A DNA stretch of 64,000 nucleotides from Lineus longissimus. Taxonomy: Eukaryota > Nemertea > Pilidiophora > Heteronemertea > Lineidae. Below, piece by piece: positions 20,904-32,761 of this stretch. The notes below the pieces were generated by a model. It had not been told where the DNA came from and ran no database searches. It saw only the letters and a list, made by a program, of their open reading frames with translations. Each line of letters begins with the position of its first letter. Positions within the stretch are counted from its first letter, which is position 1. Location of the stretch: NCBI RefSeq assembly GCF_910592395.1, contig NC_088310.1, forward strand, positions 13,273,501 to 13,337,500, in the 5' to 3' direction. The position numbers and the translations under genes are program-made.

Positions 20904-21164
20904 ATGAATAGAACTTGGGGTTACACAAAACGACCACGTAATTGGAAAGAAAGATTAGAACGATTTCATAGAGAATTAGAGGCAGAAGTAGAGTCAAAGT
21001 TGGAGCCTGGTCCCGAAAAACCTTTAAAACCTGTTGGGTCAGAAAAACCTGCTGGGCCAGAAAAACCTTTAAAATTTAATGTACTTCAAAAACCTGTAGT
21101 GTCTGCAAGATCAACACTAAACACTAGAAATGACAGAACAACTGATTCTAGTTATTCCCACTAA
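20904..21164 (+). CDS. short Pro/Lys/Glu-rich protein, 86 aa
   Basis: The start is in TAAATG. The basic N-terminus (MNRTWGYTKRPRNWKERLER) is followed by repeats of P(E/S)EKP(L/A)KP-type units (residues 37-58) and a Ser/Thr-rich tail. There is no recognised domain. Packed between the HNH-like gene (27-bp gap) and the next ORF (4-bp gap), it is probably a real small gene of the element. A DNA-binding or virion-core role would be a guess. Confidence 0.5.
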   Translation: MNRTWGYTKRPRNWKERLERFHRELEAEVESKLEPGPEKPLKPVGSEKPAGPEKPLKFNVLQKPVVSARSTLNTRNDRTTDSSYSH

Positions 21165-21168
21165 TTAA

Positions 21169-21955
21169 ATGGATGGAGACAACAAGGTTTATCCAGATTT
21201 AAGTAATTTAAACTCTGAAAGTCAATTAAACTATGAAAGGTCTGAAAAGCATACAGAAAGTAACCCTCAGGCTTTCAGACTACAACAAATATGTGATGTT
21301 AAGAGTTTCTTAGAAAGCGAGATTGAATTTAGAAGAAAGATATTTTCAAAGTACAAAAAAGCATTTAGCGTAATTACTGGCATTAGTCATAGTCTTAATT
21401 TTGTAAGCGTTGCGGCTGGCTCAGTTGGTGTGTCTGCACTGGCTGGTGTCATCACAGCACCAATAGGTTTTGCACTTGGTGGAGTGACCATTGGTAGCGC
21501 CATTATCTCCTCAGCCCTAAGGTGGAAGAAAAAAGATATCCTGAAGAAAATTGAAAAGCATGAGAAGATAAGCATGTTGGCCATTTCCAAACTGAACACA
21601 ATCAATGATTTGGTCAGTAAAGCCTTAACCGATTCTCACATATCTACAGAGGAATTCGGTTTAATACTCAAGGAGAAGGAGAAATACATTTCGATGAAAA
21701 ATGCCATTAGGAAAAAACAAAGGGAGACCAATTCCAATGTCGATGTGGAATCGTTAAAGAAGACTTTTTTAGAAGAAGGAAAAAGATAGCTCAGACAGAG
21801 ATGCTAGAAAAACTAAAAGTTCAGTAAATCAAACAGGACTAAATAGTCCTAATCCTAATGTGGTGTATCACTATCACTATCACCATGACTTCGGTGTTAG
21901 GGGTGAATTTCCGCCAGTGCTACTACCATCAGCGCCACCATATTCATTAGTTTAA
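21169..21955 (+). pseudogene. hydrophobic-core protein with PSAP-containing tail in shifted frame
   Basis: The ATG at 21,169 (TAAATG) opens 206 aa to TAG at 21,787-21,789. It has a charged N-terminus, a long Gly/Ala-rich hydrophobic stretch (about 68-115, SVAAGSVGVSALAGVITAPI and onward) and a basic helical C-terminal half. Directly after the stop another frame is open from 21,785 to TAA at 21,953. It ends HHDFGVRGEFPPVLLPSAPPY plus four residues. The tail looks coding and is probably the true C-terminus after a frameshift. PSAP is a Tsg101-binding late-domain sequence in retroviruses; its use here is inference. The hydrophobic stretch suggests membrane insertion. Confidence 0.5.
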
Positions 21956-22034
21956 TAAAGATTTTGCACTCAAGCGAAGTTTGAATCGCTGTAATCTATG
22001 TAGCCTTCATAATACATTCCAAATGGTAACGTTC

Positions 22035-23332
22035 TTATTCCATCTTCAAGTATGAACCTCTTATCATCAAAAGGACTGAGGCTTTTTTGTCAACTTCTTC
22101 CAAATAGATTTGGTGTTTATCTGATCTTAAGTGTCTCATCTTGTGGTAAAATGACATACTCTTTTCAAGACAATCAACATAGTCATCAAATGAGATATCT
22201 CTCTTTACTACATTCTTGGCAATACCCTTTAATTTCTTAGAATCGTAATCTTTTGTCGAGCCTTGCTCTCCAGACATAGTCTTGGTCCTGTAAGCATACA
22301 CCTTACTTCTCAGGGCAATGAATTCAGTCATCTCGACTCCTCCTAACTCATCCTTGAAATAACCTGGCACCTTCTTCTTACTGGTGTCATAGAGTGGATG
22401 ATCTTTTGGATAATTACTGAAGTCAAAATAGTGTTTCAACTCCTTTAAGTCTTTTGTTAAGTCATCAGTATTAATGTTAAGTACAAAGGAATCTGTATCT
22501 AGATACAGTAGTTCAATATTTTTCTCACCAAAGTACGGTTGAAGAACTTCATAATAGAATTCATACATTAATAATTTAGACAATTCAAGTACTGAAGCTC
22601 CTAGGTAGATTGGTTTGTTGAATTTCATTGATGTTTTCCTCATGCTAATAGCAGCATTCTGTTCGTCAAATACGCATATCGATGAAAACCTGGGATTGGC
22701 CATTACACTCCTGGCTCTCTCCCCGTCCGTTACCAATTCTATTTCCACCCTGTTCCTCACATTCTCACAAGTCTTTCCGTAGAAAGCATTATTCATGAGC
22801 TTGAAATAGTCTTTCTCAAAATCAGTCTTAGAATCCATACGTCTTTTAGTATTAAAATCAATGTATGGTGCTAACCACTTTGATTGTTTAAAACATATCA
22901 CCGAATGAACCCTCTTAAGTACCATTCCGTGCTTGAGGTAAAATTGTAGCATTCTGTAATGCACTATGTAATTAGTTTTATCCTTTTGTGTTAGTATTAG
23001 TTTCTCTACATTTGATCTTTTATCATCGCCCAGTAACTCTCTCTGGTAAGGACTTAATTCATCATCTTCAATAAAGAGAGATTCGGGACAGAATGGAAAG
23101 TTCCTTGACTTAAATTTAATATTTCCTGGATACTCCAAATCCACCTCTAAGAAGTAGCCTACTTCACTATCACTTGGAATTGCCATAATCTGCACTTTAC
23201 TGATAACATTCATGTTAAGTGGATCAATATCTATCATTTCAAAACTACCATAGGGTTGAGGTTCCATCATGGACCATCCGTAAAGATTATTTGCGTCTAC
23301 GTAGAGTAGTTTGTGGTGTTCATCTGCCTTGA
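22035..23332 (-). pseudogene. Polinton DNA polymerase B, C-terminal (palm) segment
   Basis: This is the 3' part of a protein-primed family B polymerase that copies the element. Visible are motif A-type VDANNLYGWSM near 23,300, an FKLMNNAFYGKTCENVRNR block near 22,780 and the catalytic YLDTDSF near 22,500, so all palm motifs are present. The frame is open from the hAT junction (23,332) to the stop at 22,035. The five bases CTTGA at its 5' edge are duplicated on the far side of the hAT element. It converges with the rightward genes ending at 21,955. Confidence 0.9.
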
Positions 23333-26300
23333 CAGGGCCGTATTTAGAGGGGGGGGGGGGCAGGGGGGCAGCTGCCCCCCCTGTGCAATAAATGTTGAAA
23401 AAAAAAATTTTCAGACAGTAATAAAAAGACAAACTAATCTTAGCCATAGCTTTACCAGCTATCATTGATAGCAGCATATGGATAGCAGATGTTATCAACT
23501 CAGGTGCAACCCTTATAATCTGACCAGTCCAGTGCCCTGACCCTAGTCTTCTATGGTTATACACAATGATGCAACATTAGGTAAAGACTAGCTTGTTTAT
23601 TGCTTGTTAACGGTATCCTGCACAATTGGCACGGTACTTGTGTGGGAGGCCGTTACCCAATCTTACACACTATGTTTCTTCTGAGTCATGTGAGATGAAA
23701 GGGAAGGGTCTTTTGCTGGGGTATCACTAACATTCCTGATTATTTTTGGATCGGTAGGTATAAAATACAGAGACAAGCTTTTAATTAGTTTTTAAGGTCG
23801 TTCAGGTGGTCAGTCTTTCTTGTTACATGTTCAGTAGAGAGTTTTGCCTAGGAGGTATAAGAAGGTTTAGCACATGGTTTTGAAGGATGGAGTTGTCTGA
23901 AGAAGAGCAGCAGTGTGAAAGTGGTCCATCGAACCCAAAAAGGCTCCGCCAGTCTTCAATTTTTTCCGCATTTTCTTGTGCAGGACCAAGTAGTAACAGG
24001 TAGGGCAGACATAAATCCTCGATTTCCAAATTTTTCTTATGATCATTTTGGTCGATCATTTTACATTTACAACTGTTCCCATCATTCGATTCTAAGGCAC
24101 GTGGGGGTTTGTATTTATTGTAGCTTGGTTCTTTAGGATGGACAATTAAGTGCCACTTTGAACTCGTGCAACTTTGAACTCACATTGGAAAAGTCATGCT
24201 GATCTGCTTGCTCCTCATTTTTCAGCGAACTACTAAATGATGCATCTCAAGAGGTGGTTTCATGTGAGCTGGCTGATGGTGAGAAGAGTCCAGATGAGGA
24301 TTTGGAAATGACAGTTTCCACAGATGGAGAGGATGCCATGAGCCTGGACACACAGTAAGTAGGCCTATTAAGTTTAATCTTAAAATATGTTAACTTTTGA
24401 TACACTTGTCTTTTCTTTAGCAAGAATGGCTGAATGTTGTCTGTTTCCTGAATTAAAAACATAATTTCTATCTTCTACATAGTTACTATTCATCATCATC
24501 TCTTTGTTGCAGGGGCCTAGATGTTGCTGCAGACCCAGACCCTGATCAAGCTACCAATGTTCCAGCTGCTTTTGACCATCCAAAGATTGACCCGTTGGCC
24601 CCATCAGATTACGTTGATCGTGAACTGTCGGAGGATGACCAGATCATGTTACTCAAATCTGATTTTCACGTATCAGATAATTTCGTGTTTCCGAAGACTT
24701 CGAACAGACGCTTTCAAGTTAGTTGGATTACTAAAAGGCCATGGATACGCTACAGCGTGAAAAGGATGCAATATTTTGTGTATACTGCCTGTGTTTTGGT
24801 ACAAGCAACATTCTGCCATGCCAAAGTAAGGAGTCGCATAAGAAAACCCCATTTACTTCCAAAGGATACACAAACTGGAAGAAAGCAGTAGGATCGGGAG
24901 GATACTTGGATCAGCATGCAGCCAGTGAGAACCACAAACTTGCTGAAGAAAAGGCGTGCCGATTGAAGAGGGTGCATGGTTTTGTAGGAACTGATGTTCA
25001 TGCACAACTTGAAAAACAGATTGTGAAACAGCAGCTACGAGTCAAGAAGGGCATTCTTTCGATCATTGATATAGTTCAGGTTTTAGGTCAAAGAGGCATT
25101 GCATTTCGTGGCAACTGGGATGCAATAAAAAAGAGTGAGGATGGAAATTTCATGTTCTTCGTTGACTGGAAGGCCAAATATGACAATGATCTGAGGGAAC
25201 ATCTTGAGCACTCGCCGTCCAATGCTAAGTATGTCTCGCCTCTCATCCAAAATGAGATAATATCCCTGTGTGAAAAATCGATTCGTAGTAGGATAGTATC
25301 CTGTATTCCCAAGTTCTGGTCTGTGATGGCGGATGAAACCCAGGATATATCAACAAGTGAACAGGTCAGCATCTGTATCCGCTATGTTAACAATGAGTTT
25401 GATATATGCGAGGAATTTCTAGGGTTCATCAAAGTTGAGAAAATGGATGCAGAATTCATTGCCAGGGCACTTATAACAGCACTCCTGAAATGGGGCCTTG
25501 ACCTATCCTGTCTTGTAGCCCAGGGATATGATGGTGCGTCAGTGATGAGCTCCAGCAAAAATGGAGTTCAGGCCAAGCTCAGAGAAGAATACCCAAACGC
25601 AACATATGTCCACTGTCGCTCTCACGTGCTGAACTGGGCAATCTCGAGTGGATGCAAGGGTGTCAGAGCAGTGCAGAATCTGTTTGACAATGTTGGTAAA
25701 CTAACCTGGTTCCTGATGGGGAGTGCCAAGAGAAAAGAAATTTTCCTGGAGGGAAGGAATGCCAATAATGAACTTCTTGAGTTCCTCACTGATGCAACCT
25801 TGGAGGCCCAAGAGGAATATGATGAGTTCGAAAATTCAAATTATGCTATCAAGCAAGGTGCCAATATGGCCACTGTACCGAGGTTCTGTGCTACCCGTTG
25901 GAGTGCTCGCGTTGCAACCCTGTCTGCTCTCTTGGCAAAATATTCTCTGGTGCTGCATGCTCTTGACCAAGTCAGTGCAAAGAGTACAGGCGACACTAAA
26001 AGGGATGCTGAATCATACATCCGTCTAATGGAGGACTCCCAGTTTGTGGTTGCATTAGTTGTTGCACAGTTTGTCCTGAGCTCCCTCAGCAGAATAACAA
26101 AGGTCCTTCAGAAAAAGGACTGTGATCTAGTAATGGCACTTCAAGACATAAATCTTTCCAAGTCTTGCATCAAGGATTCTAGGACAGATGCCTGTTGGGA
26201 AAAGCTATGGGAAAGAATCTTAGAAGTAGGAAAAACTGCCGACATCACCGTAGTAAAGCCTCGTACAGCTGGTACCCAACGCCACAGAGACAATGCAGGG

Positions 26301-27553
26301 GACACACAGCAGAGTTCCTCAGACTATTACAAAATCAATGTCTTCTTTCCATTCACTGACCATGTGGTGCAAGAATTGGAGACACGATTTTCTGATGTGC
26401 AAGTTGGACTAGTTTCTGCACAGTACTTAGTCCCGTGTAACCTAAAGGAGTTAACAGAGGATCACATGAAAGAAATCCGAGGATACTATGGGAAGTTCCT
26501 TGAGAAGGACGACCTTGCACTACTTGACAGTGAAATTCTAAAGTGGAAAAAACTTTTTGAAGATGTCCCTCTCGGTCGCATTCCCAAGACACCTCCTGCT
26601 GCCCTATCTCAGGCCAACCAGCAATTCTTTCCGGCCGTTCATACCATTCTTACAGTCCTTTTGACAACCCCTGTTGGCAGCGTTTCTTGTGAGTGGTCAT
26701 TCTCAGCTCTTCGCCGACTTAAATTGTGGACCCGGTCAACTATGACAGAGGAAAGGTTGAGTGGCTTGGCAATGATGCTGGTCCATCGAGGTGAATCATG
26801 CATTCCTTCACCTGAGGATACGCAATGAAGGCCAACTGGAGAAAACTGGCAAATTGACTCAAATGGCTTTTTGTACAAGACAGTTATTTAGACACTACAT
26901 GTAGAAACACTAAGTTATATCTTTTCATCAGAATCGTTGTTTGTCATGATTACTATACATGTACGTTTTGGATTTATAATTTTGCAGTGGATTATTTCTG
27001 AAAAGGACTATAAAGGGATATCAAAGACTTGGTGGAATAATACAAACTGTTTATGTACATAGTTATGTGTTTTGATACAAACTATAAGGACTATTGTAAA
27101 TTCGGATATCAAATGAGTAGGGCACAGATGATGGCACTTTTAAAGGTAGGATTCCAATGCTTTAACAGCAGCATTTCCATTTCAGGGCAGAAGAAAATAG
27201 AGCAGCTGTCATCTCATGCTAACCCTAAAACCTGCTAAAACTAATGACACACTTTTTCTCCATTTTTCAGGCATTTTATTCTCATCATGTAAAACTATGA
27301 AAATTAACATTTTCTGTCCAAATGTGGTATTTTCGTAAAATACTTCATAAAAGTGGTCCTTTTTTAGAGTAAAAATACTATTGATTCACACTTCCAAATG
27401 CCAGGAAGATGCCATTTCAGACCTTTTATTTTCAAATTTTTCTGGGGGAGGGCCCCCAGACCCCCGTTCGGATGCGCCTGCGGTGCATGCAGATCGCCTT
27501 CGGCGATCTATCCCACTGCCCCCCCCTGGACAAAAAAGTTAAATACGGCCCTG
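23333..27553 (+). mobile_element. hAT transposon inserted in Polinton PolB
   Basis: Ends CAGGGCCGTATTTA (23,333) and TAAATACGGCCCTG (27,553) are 14-bp inverted repeats. Flanking CTTGA at 23,328-23,332 and 27,554-27,558 is the target duplication, 5 bp and not the 8 bp usual for hAT. Subterminal G/C runs occur inside both ends. The 4221-bp element carries one spliced rightward transposase gene. Removing it rejoins the PolB reading without loss, so it came after the Polinton. Confidence 0.9.
23887..26828 (+). pseudogene. hAT transposase, ZMYM1-like (TTF finger, DUF4371, dimerisation domain)
   Basis: Proposed exons are 23,887-23,999 (MELSEEEQQC..), 24,226-24,354 and 24,513-26,828, with GTAGGG and GTAAGT donors, TTCAG and TTGCAG acceptors and matching phases. 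The last exon changes frame near 24,755-24,765 and then stays open for about 695 codons. Domains in order are a TTF-type zinc finger (FCVYCLCFG.. HAASENHKLAEEKA), DUF4371/RNase H-like core (VMADETQDIS, YDGASVMSS, CRSHVLNWAIS) and C-terminal hAT dimerisation (SVSCEWSFSALRRLK). This protein cuts and pastes the element. The single shift would disable it unless an unnoticed splice removes it. Confidence 0.85.
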
Positions 27554-28997
27554 CTTGACATGTCTTGTTCCCATAACACCCGAAATTCCACCTCGTATTG
27601 CTTTCTCAAAAGTAAGTAAGATGTTGGTATCAGTCAGTAGTTCTAGGTTTATTCCTGTGTACTTCAAACCAGCTTGCCAGGTTAGGCCTGGTGCCGAGTA
27701 ACAGTGACATGGATCTATCTGAAAGTAGTTCAAATTTACATCCCTGAATTTCTCAAATAAATCAGCTAAAAGGATCACATCAGTTTTGAGGTAGAGGTCA
27801 ATGAACTCACCGTGATTCCTGATCTTGAAATGATCCTATATTACCTTAGCCTCATCATAGGCAGAATCAGGTGCCATTTCATTTTTCAATTCGTCAAAAA
27901 ACATAGACTTTTCTAGGTAAGTGACATTGTAGCTTTAATGTGATGTGTAAAAGAGTAAGGTACTGAACCCTTCTTCCTCAATAGTTTAAAATCAATGGTA
28001 TTTGGGAACTTCTGTCTCGTAATTTTAAAGTCATCATCCAGCATTGATTTGGTTATGTTGTCTAAACTGGACTGCATGAATCTGTACGAGTCCAAAAACC
28101 TGAAACAACCGAACTGAAATGAGATGTTTTCCTCTGCTGTTTTGGCAAGTAATTTCAGTTTCTTGTACTTCGGTAGTTTAGTCATTAAGTCTTTGATAAA
28201 CAGGTGTGAATCATAATTACTAAGATTGTGAAAAAATACTGGAACGAACATGGCTTTATTTTCATTCAAATTGCATGAGCTGTGAGCAGCACCTCGATAT
28301 CTACCACTGTAGTGATCGTGATCCTTGACCTTGTCATATCCTAAAGGTTGATTACAGTAATAACATTGTGTTTCTAATTGATATCTCTGCCAGTCGGACT
28401 TCGTCCTGAGAGCAGAGCTCGAGTCTTCATCTGTCATTGTTAGGGGAAAGTTACAGTTCAATAAATTAGAGAATTGTTCTTCCAGCCTGATTAACCAGTT
28501 ACAGAACACATCTACAACATCAGCACCCCTGTGAGACACATACTGGCTACTGTAAAGTTGTGGGTAGTCTGAGTGAACATAAACACCAACAGCTGATGCA
28601 TGTTGTTTGAATAGTTTTTTAGTGGTAACAGTGGTATCTGTCTGAGTTGTGTTATTATTGACTGTTGTGCTTATCGCTTCGAAATCAGCATAGATTACAA
28701 AGGGAACTCTATTTTTAAATGAGTGTTTTTCAAATTTAAGCTGTGACCATTTACTGTTAGGTGGAGGCAGACTGATCTTACAGTAATCGTGTTCTCCACA
28801 TTTTTTTTTATGATTGTCTAGTGTAGACTTCCTGTAAAAGTAATTCATGCATCTCCTGCAAAGATACACTCTATGAGCGAGTGACCTGAAGAAAAGATTG
28901 ATGTCTCTTATGTACATGAAATGGTCCTTGAAATAGAGCAGATCAATGACATCATCATCGTCATAATTCTTGGACAGGTAGAGAGGTTCTAGTTTTC
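27554..28997 (-). pseudogene. Polinton DNA polymerase B, exonuclease segment
   Basis: The middle part of PolB. From its 5' side: LEPLYLSKNYDDDD at 28,990, a Cys/His-rich stretch (YLCRRCMNYFYRK), exonuclease I VIYADFEAIS near 28,690, exonuclease II FHNLSNYDSHLFI near 28,220, then exonuclease III LYLKTDVILLAD near 27,780 and a CYSAPGLTWQAGLKYTG block up to RHVK at the hAT junction. A frameshift near 27,915 and an in-frame TAG near 27,843 break it. A TGA just upstream of the first block comes from the adjoining 2.8-kb insertion. The proofreading residues themselves look present. Confidence 0.85.
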
Positions 28998-29505
28998 ACA
29001 GCTGTTTCAGCTAAGCCTAAACATGACATCGAAATAAACCATTCTGCCTACTAGCCTGCTGCCCAACGATTGGTCCATGCGAAAAGCCTGTTAACCGCTA
29101 TGTAAACATTGTCGCCAATACACATCTCACACATTATCGCAATACCCATTCAGCCAAAGGGTTAATGCATTGGCATCGTTCAAACATCAGCGCGCTTCTG
29201 TACACGTGCTCGAATTAGATACGACGGTTTTCTTTGGCTCATAAGTTGTGTCACATGACCATTCACCCGGCTTGAAAATTTCATGAAATTTGGACCAAAA
29301 TTAACGAAACAGTGGCGATTTCAATGCTTTTTATCGATTTTTCGACAAGTTACAGATTTCGGAATTCTTCAAGACTAGATAGCCGGGTAGGCATAATATC
29401 ATATATCATAAATACCCCGGCTGTTTTGCATAACTCATTTCAGTTTCGTACAGAATCGTGCGTTTATTCTGAAATTTCTCAAACTTTGATCTGCTCAAAT
29501 TCAAA

Positions 29506-29628
29506 ATGGCCGACTTGCAGACGGAGATTGAGATGGGGTGCCAAGTTCATCGTACAACATCGAATTCCCTTGATCATTATTTAGCAAAACGAGTTACTTC
29601 CAGTATTCATTTAAATCTTTACTTTTAA
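29506..29628 (+). CDS. possible 40-aa ORF in the PolB insertion
   Basis: Starts AAAATGGCCGAC (MADLQTEIEMGCQVH..), a good start context for an animal first exon, and runs 40 codons to TAA. No domain was seen. It could be the first exon of a captured host gene whose later exon is at 30,305. Confidence 0.2.
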   Translation: MADLQTEIEMGCQVHRTTSNSLDHYLAKRVTSSIHLNLYF

Positions 29629-30304
29629 AATATACATCTATTTTATGTTAGTTTGCTGTATATCCATGCAGAAAATGCATTTGTCTAAAAATAGTTGAGT
29701 TTTGAAGTTCGATGGTCGGATCTATTTTGGTGAAAGGGGTACAGCATGGGCAATAGTACAATAATAAGTCATGATCGTGCTTATGAACAAGCCATGAGTT
29801 AGCATATACCATAGTTTATGTTGAAAATATCTTTACAGATGTAATTGATAAATATAGTCTTAAGAATTCGCCAAATATAGAAAAGTTCTTGGTATATTAT
29901 CCACCTGTTAGCAAAATGAACTCGCCCATTGACCCACATTCCAGTTTGTTGTGGTATTTTTGTACAGGGTGATGCCAAAATAGTGCCTTTTGTTGACTGG
30001 TAAACATTCCTTCAGTTACTAAAATGCCTTTTTCTTTAATTTCAGCTGGTTGCATGGTGTGTACTGCAGATAATTTCTCGACTTAATCTTGCTGATGTGA
30101 TGCTTTAGTTGATTCGAGAGGCTACATGTATATAGGCCCAGTACGTCGACATCATTGATCCGGCAGTGAACAAGATAAGTGGTAAGTTAAGCGATGTTTC
30201 CCTTCATCTATGTATTCACAAACAGATGATTGAAATCATTATACTGTATTCCCGTAGGCTTTGTATGCATGTATTCTATTCTAATAAATTACTCTTTATT
30301 TCAG

Positions 30305-30568
30305 GTTCAGCCTCCAAGATGTGTCACCAGAAATGCATACAAGAGGACATATGCCTGTGTCAGGGATTCTGAACTTCAGATGAAGTTGTTGTATTCCAAT
30401 CATGCCCTTCGCACTACTGCGAATCTAGGCAATTTGAAGAAGAGCGAGAGAACTTGCAAGAAAGTCTTGGAAACTGGCAAGGAATGTCCTGGTCGTCTAA
30501 AAAAGTGTCCTGCTAACAACAATGAAAGGATGTGTCAGAGCTGCTTCAAGCATTTGTTCACCAAGTAA
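30305..30568 (+). CDS. possible captured exon, Cys-rich 87-aa ORF
   Basis: Follows a pyrimidine-rich tract and acceptor (TTTATTTCAG) and is open for 87 codons to TAA. The product has several Cys (ACVRD, ERTCKKVLETGKECPGRL, KKCPANNNERMCQSCFKHLF). A GTAAGT donor lies at about 30,180 upstream and AATAAA signals follow. This looks like the last exon of a gene carried inside the insertion. No family was recognised. Confidence 0.35.
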   Translation, partial: VQPPRCVTRNAYKRTYACVRDSELQMKLLYSNHALRTTANLGNLKKSERTCKKVLETGKECPGRLKKCPANNNERMCQSCFKHLFTK

Positions 30569-30989
30569 ACTCCCCTTGCTTTAATTAGGAGTACTGCACA
30601 TGATTTTCGACTCTGACTGACTCTGGCTGGCACATACATACTTTGTGTATTGTTCATTTCCCTTTTGTTTGATTATTTACTGTAGATTTAGTTTCTAGTC
30701 TAATCTTGAACTGTGATTTTAATAAATTGAGCTTACAGTTCCACAATTTGACAACAATATTCGTGTATACTTTTAGTAAGAAGAATTGTTCATGTGTCTG
30801 TCACTTTTATTAAAAGAAAGTTAAAGTTGAAACTTCTATAGCAAGGAATATGAAGATGTGAACTTTGTATTATTATTTTTTGAATGTATGAGTCTATTGA
30901 ATGTAAATTAAATGTATATTGTGAATAATTAATAATAATGATATTGTGTACATTGAAATCATGACTTTTTCATTTTTGTGTACTGGTAT

Positions 30990-31650
30990 TGCCTTGATAT
31001 GTTGTCCTCTGTGACTGTTGTCTCATCTCTCGGAATAACAAGACCCCAAGCTGGATGAGACACCTACATCCCCTGCATATAAAAGATAGGTTGTGACATA
31101 ATGTCCTCTGTGACCGTTGTCTCATCTCTCTTAATAACAAGGCCTCAAGCGGGATGAGACAACTACATCTCTTGCCTATTATAATAAAGGTTGTAACATA
31201 TAATGTCCTCTGTGACTGTTGTCTCATCTCTCGGAATAACAAGGCCTCAAGCGGGATGAGACAACTACATCCCTTGCCTATGATAATAAAGGTTGTAACA
31301 TATAATGTCCTCTGTGACTGTTGTCTCATCTCTCGGAATAACAAGGCCTCAAGCGGGATGAGACAACTACATCCCTTGCCTATGATAATAAAGGTTGTGA
31401 CATGTCCTTGGTGACTGTTGTCTCAACTTCACTTCTGGAATTACAAGACCCCAAGCTGGATGAGACACCCGTTGTCCTGCCTATGATATCATAGGTTGTG
31501 CCCTGTCGATTTTTGCAACTAACTGTCTCATCTTGGTAGGCCTACAATAGGACACATTTGTCCTGCCTATATATACTATAGGTTAAGACCTGTTCTTTGC
31601 GACTATTTGTCTCATTTGTGTACAACAGGGCACCAATCTTTCATACCACA
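30990..31650. repeat. minisatellite, unit about 102 bp
   Basis: Five good and one or two decayed units spaced about 100 bp apart. Each holds CTCTGTGACTGTTGTCTCAT, then GGGATGAGACAACTACATCC and an AT-rich TATGATAATAAAGGTTGT part. TGTCTCAT and ATGAGACA are inverted within the unit, so each can form a stem. Both strands are open over several units only because of repeat periodicity. Confidence 0.8.
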
Positions 31651-31825
31651 ACATAAGTAATGGGCATGGCATTTTCAAATGACGACCATTCTTCACAACG
31701 AATAACGAAGTAGGCCCTTTTAAAACATCCTCGGCACCCAGTGGTTTTCCATATGCTCCAGCTCTCGCTATTACAAACCTGAAGCTCAGGATGTTTTAAA
31801 ATGCCTTTTAAATGCTTTTAGCCCA

Positions 31826-32704
31826 TTCGTTCTCTAACTTGAACACATTAATTTTGAGATTATTATCACTCTCTATCTTAGGGATATCTTTTTGAATACA
31901 TACAGGAAATGAGTCTATTTTGATATCAGTAGTTTTCGAACTCTGTTCTCGTGACGAAGTCATTTCTAGCATATCAGTAGTGATATTGAATGTACTCTCA
32001 GGATTTTCTTTTAGATATTTAGCGGCCAATAAAGACCAGAGAAAACATTTATTGTCATTCGACTCCACATTGATTACATCTTTTGTTTTAAATGGTAATT
32101 TAGTGTAATGACCACCTTTACACCTCTTGTAAGAACAGATGGTCATGTTACAAGACTCTATTTTGTTCAGTGTAAGTCCAGACCCTTGAAAGTACCTTTC
32201 CTCAATCTGTGTCTTAATGTAGTTTAACTGGTTGGTTATGGCATAAATTGCCTGATTCCTTGAAATTATGCTTTCCATTGGAGACTGTATGGGGTGTGTT
32301 ACACTTTCACCTTGACGATCAAACTGAGCAAATACTGATATGCTTATTTTGTGATGGTAATCATTGAGTTGAAATAATACCTCCTCTAATTTCTCTCTGT
32401 ATTCATACACTTGTTTAGCTTCTCTGTCAATCTTCAAACTAATGGTGACTACAGGCTTGCCAAATTGTTTTACTATTTCCACTCCACTCACTTTCTTTAT
32501 GCCATCTAGCTCATTTTCCTCAAATGCAAGTTTCTTATCCATACTTTTAGTGATCAGTGATGGGGCACGGGGTTGAGCAATAGGGACATAATCCGGATTT
32601 AATTTGGTCAGGTGACCTTTGGTTCTCCTGTGAATGGCCATATTATTGTATGATATGTACTTGTCACATGTAGTGCAATGTATTTTCTGATTCTTATCAG
32701 TCAT
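31826..32704 (-). pseudogene. Polinton DNA polymerase B, N-terminal segment
   Basis: The ATG at 32,704 opens about 290 codons. There is a C2H2-like start (IHCTTCDKYISYNNMAIHRR), a long linker, then CNMTICSYKRCKGGHYTKLP and a conserved NVESNDNKCFLWSLLAAKY block ending INVFKLENE, where the 2.8-kb insertion interrupts. This is the region that precedes the exonuclease domain in Polinton polymerases. Its start is 57 bp from the divergent 334-aa gene, so a shared promoter is likely. Confidence 0.75.
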
Positions 32705-32761
32705 TCTATTTTATTAGACTAAAATTTATCAAATTCAATAAATCTCTTGAATTAAATAGAA

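Larger units (their letters stand above)
28998..31825. mobile_element. 2.8-kb insertion of unknown type in PolB
   Basis: The polymerase reading stops at ..FKLENE (31,826) and resumes at KLEPLYL (28,995), so about 2.83 kb is foreign. A possible 3-bp duplication TTC borders it (28,995-28,997 and 31,826-31,828). No terminal inverted repeat was found. Near the right end is a hairpin pair, TTTTAAAACATCCT at about 31,719 and AGGATGTTTTAAAA at about 31,788. The insert contains gene-like pieces (29.5 and 30.3 kb), AATAAA near 30,720 and a minisatellite. A Helitron-like or other gene-capturing element is possible but unproven. Confidence 0.6.

Noticed and set aside
30970-31414. 124-codon and 86-codon ORFs with repeated peptides
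   Set aside because: Minisatellite translation on both strands.
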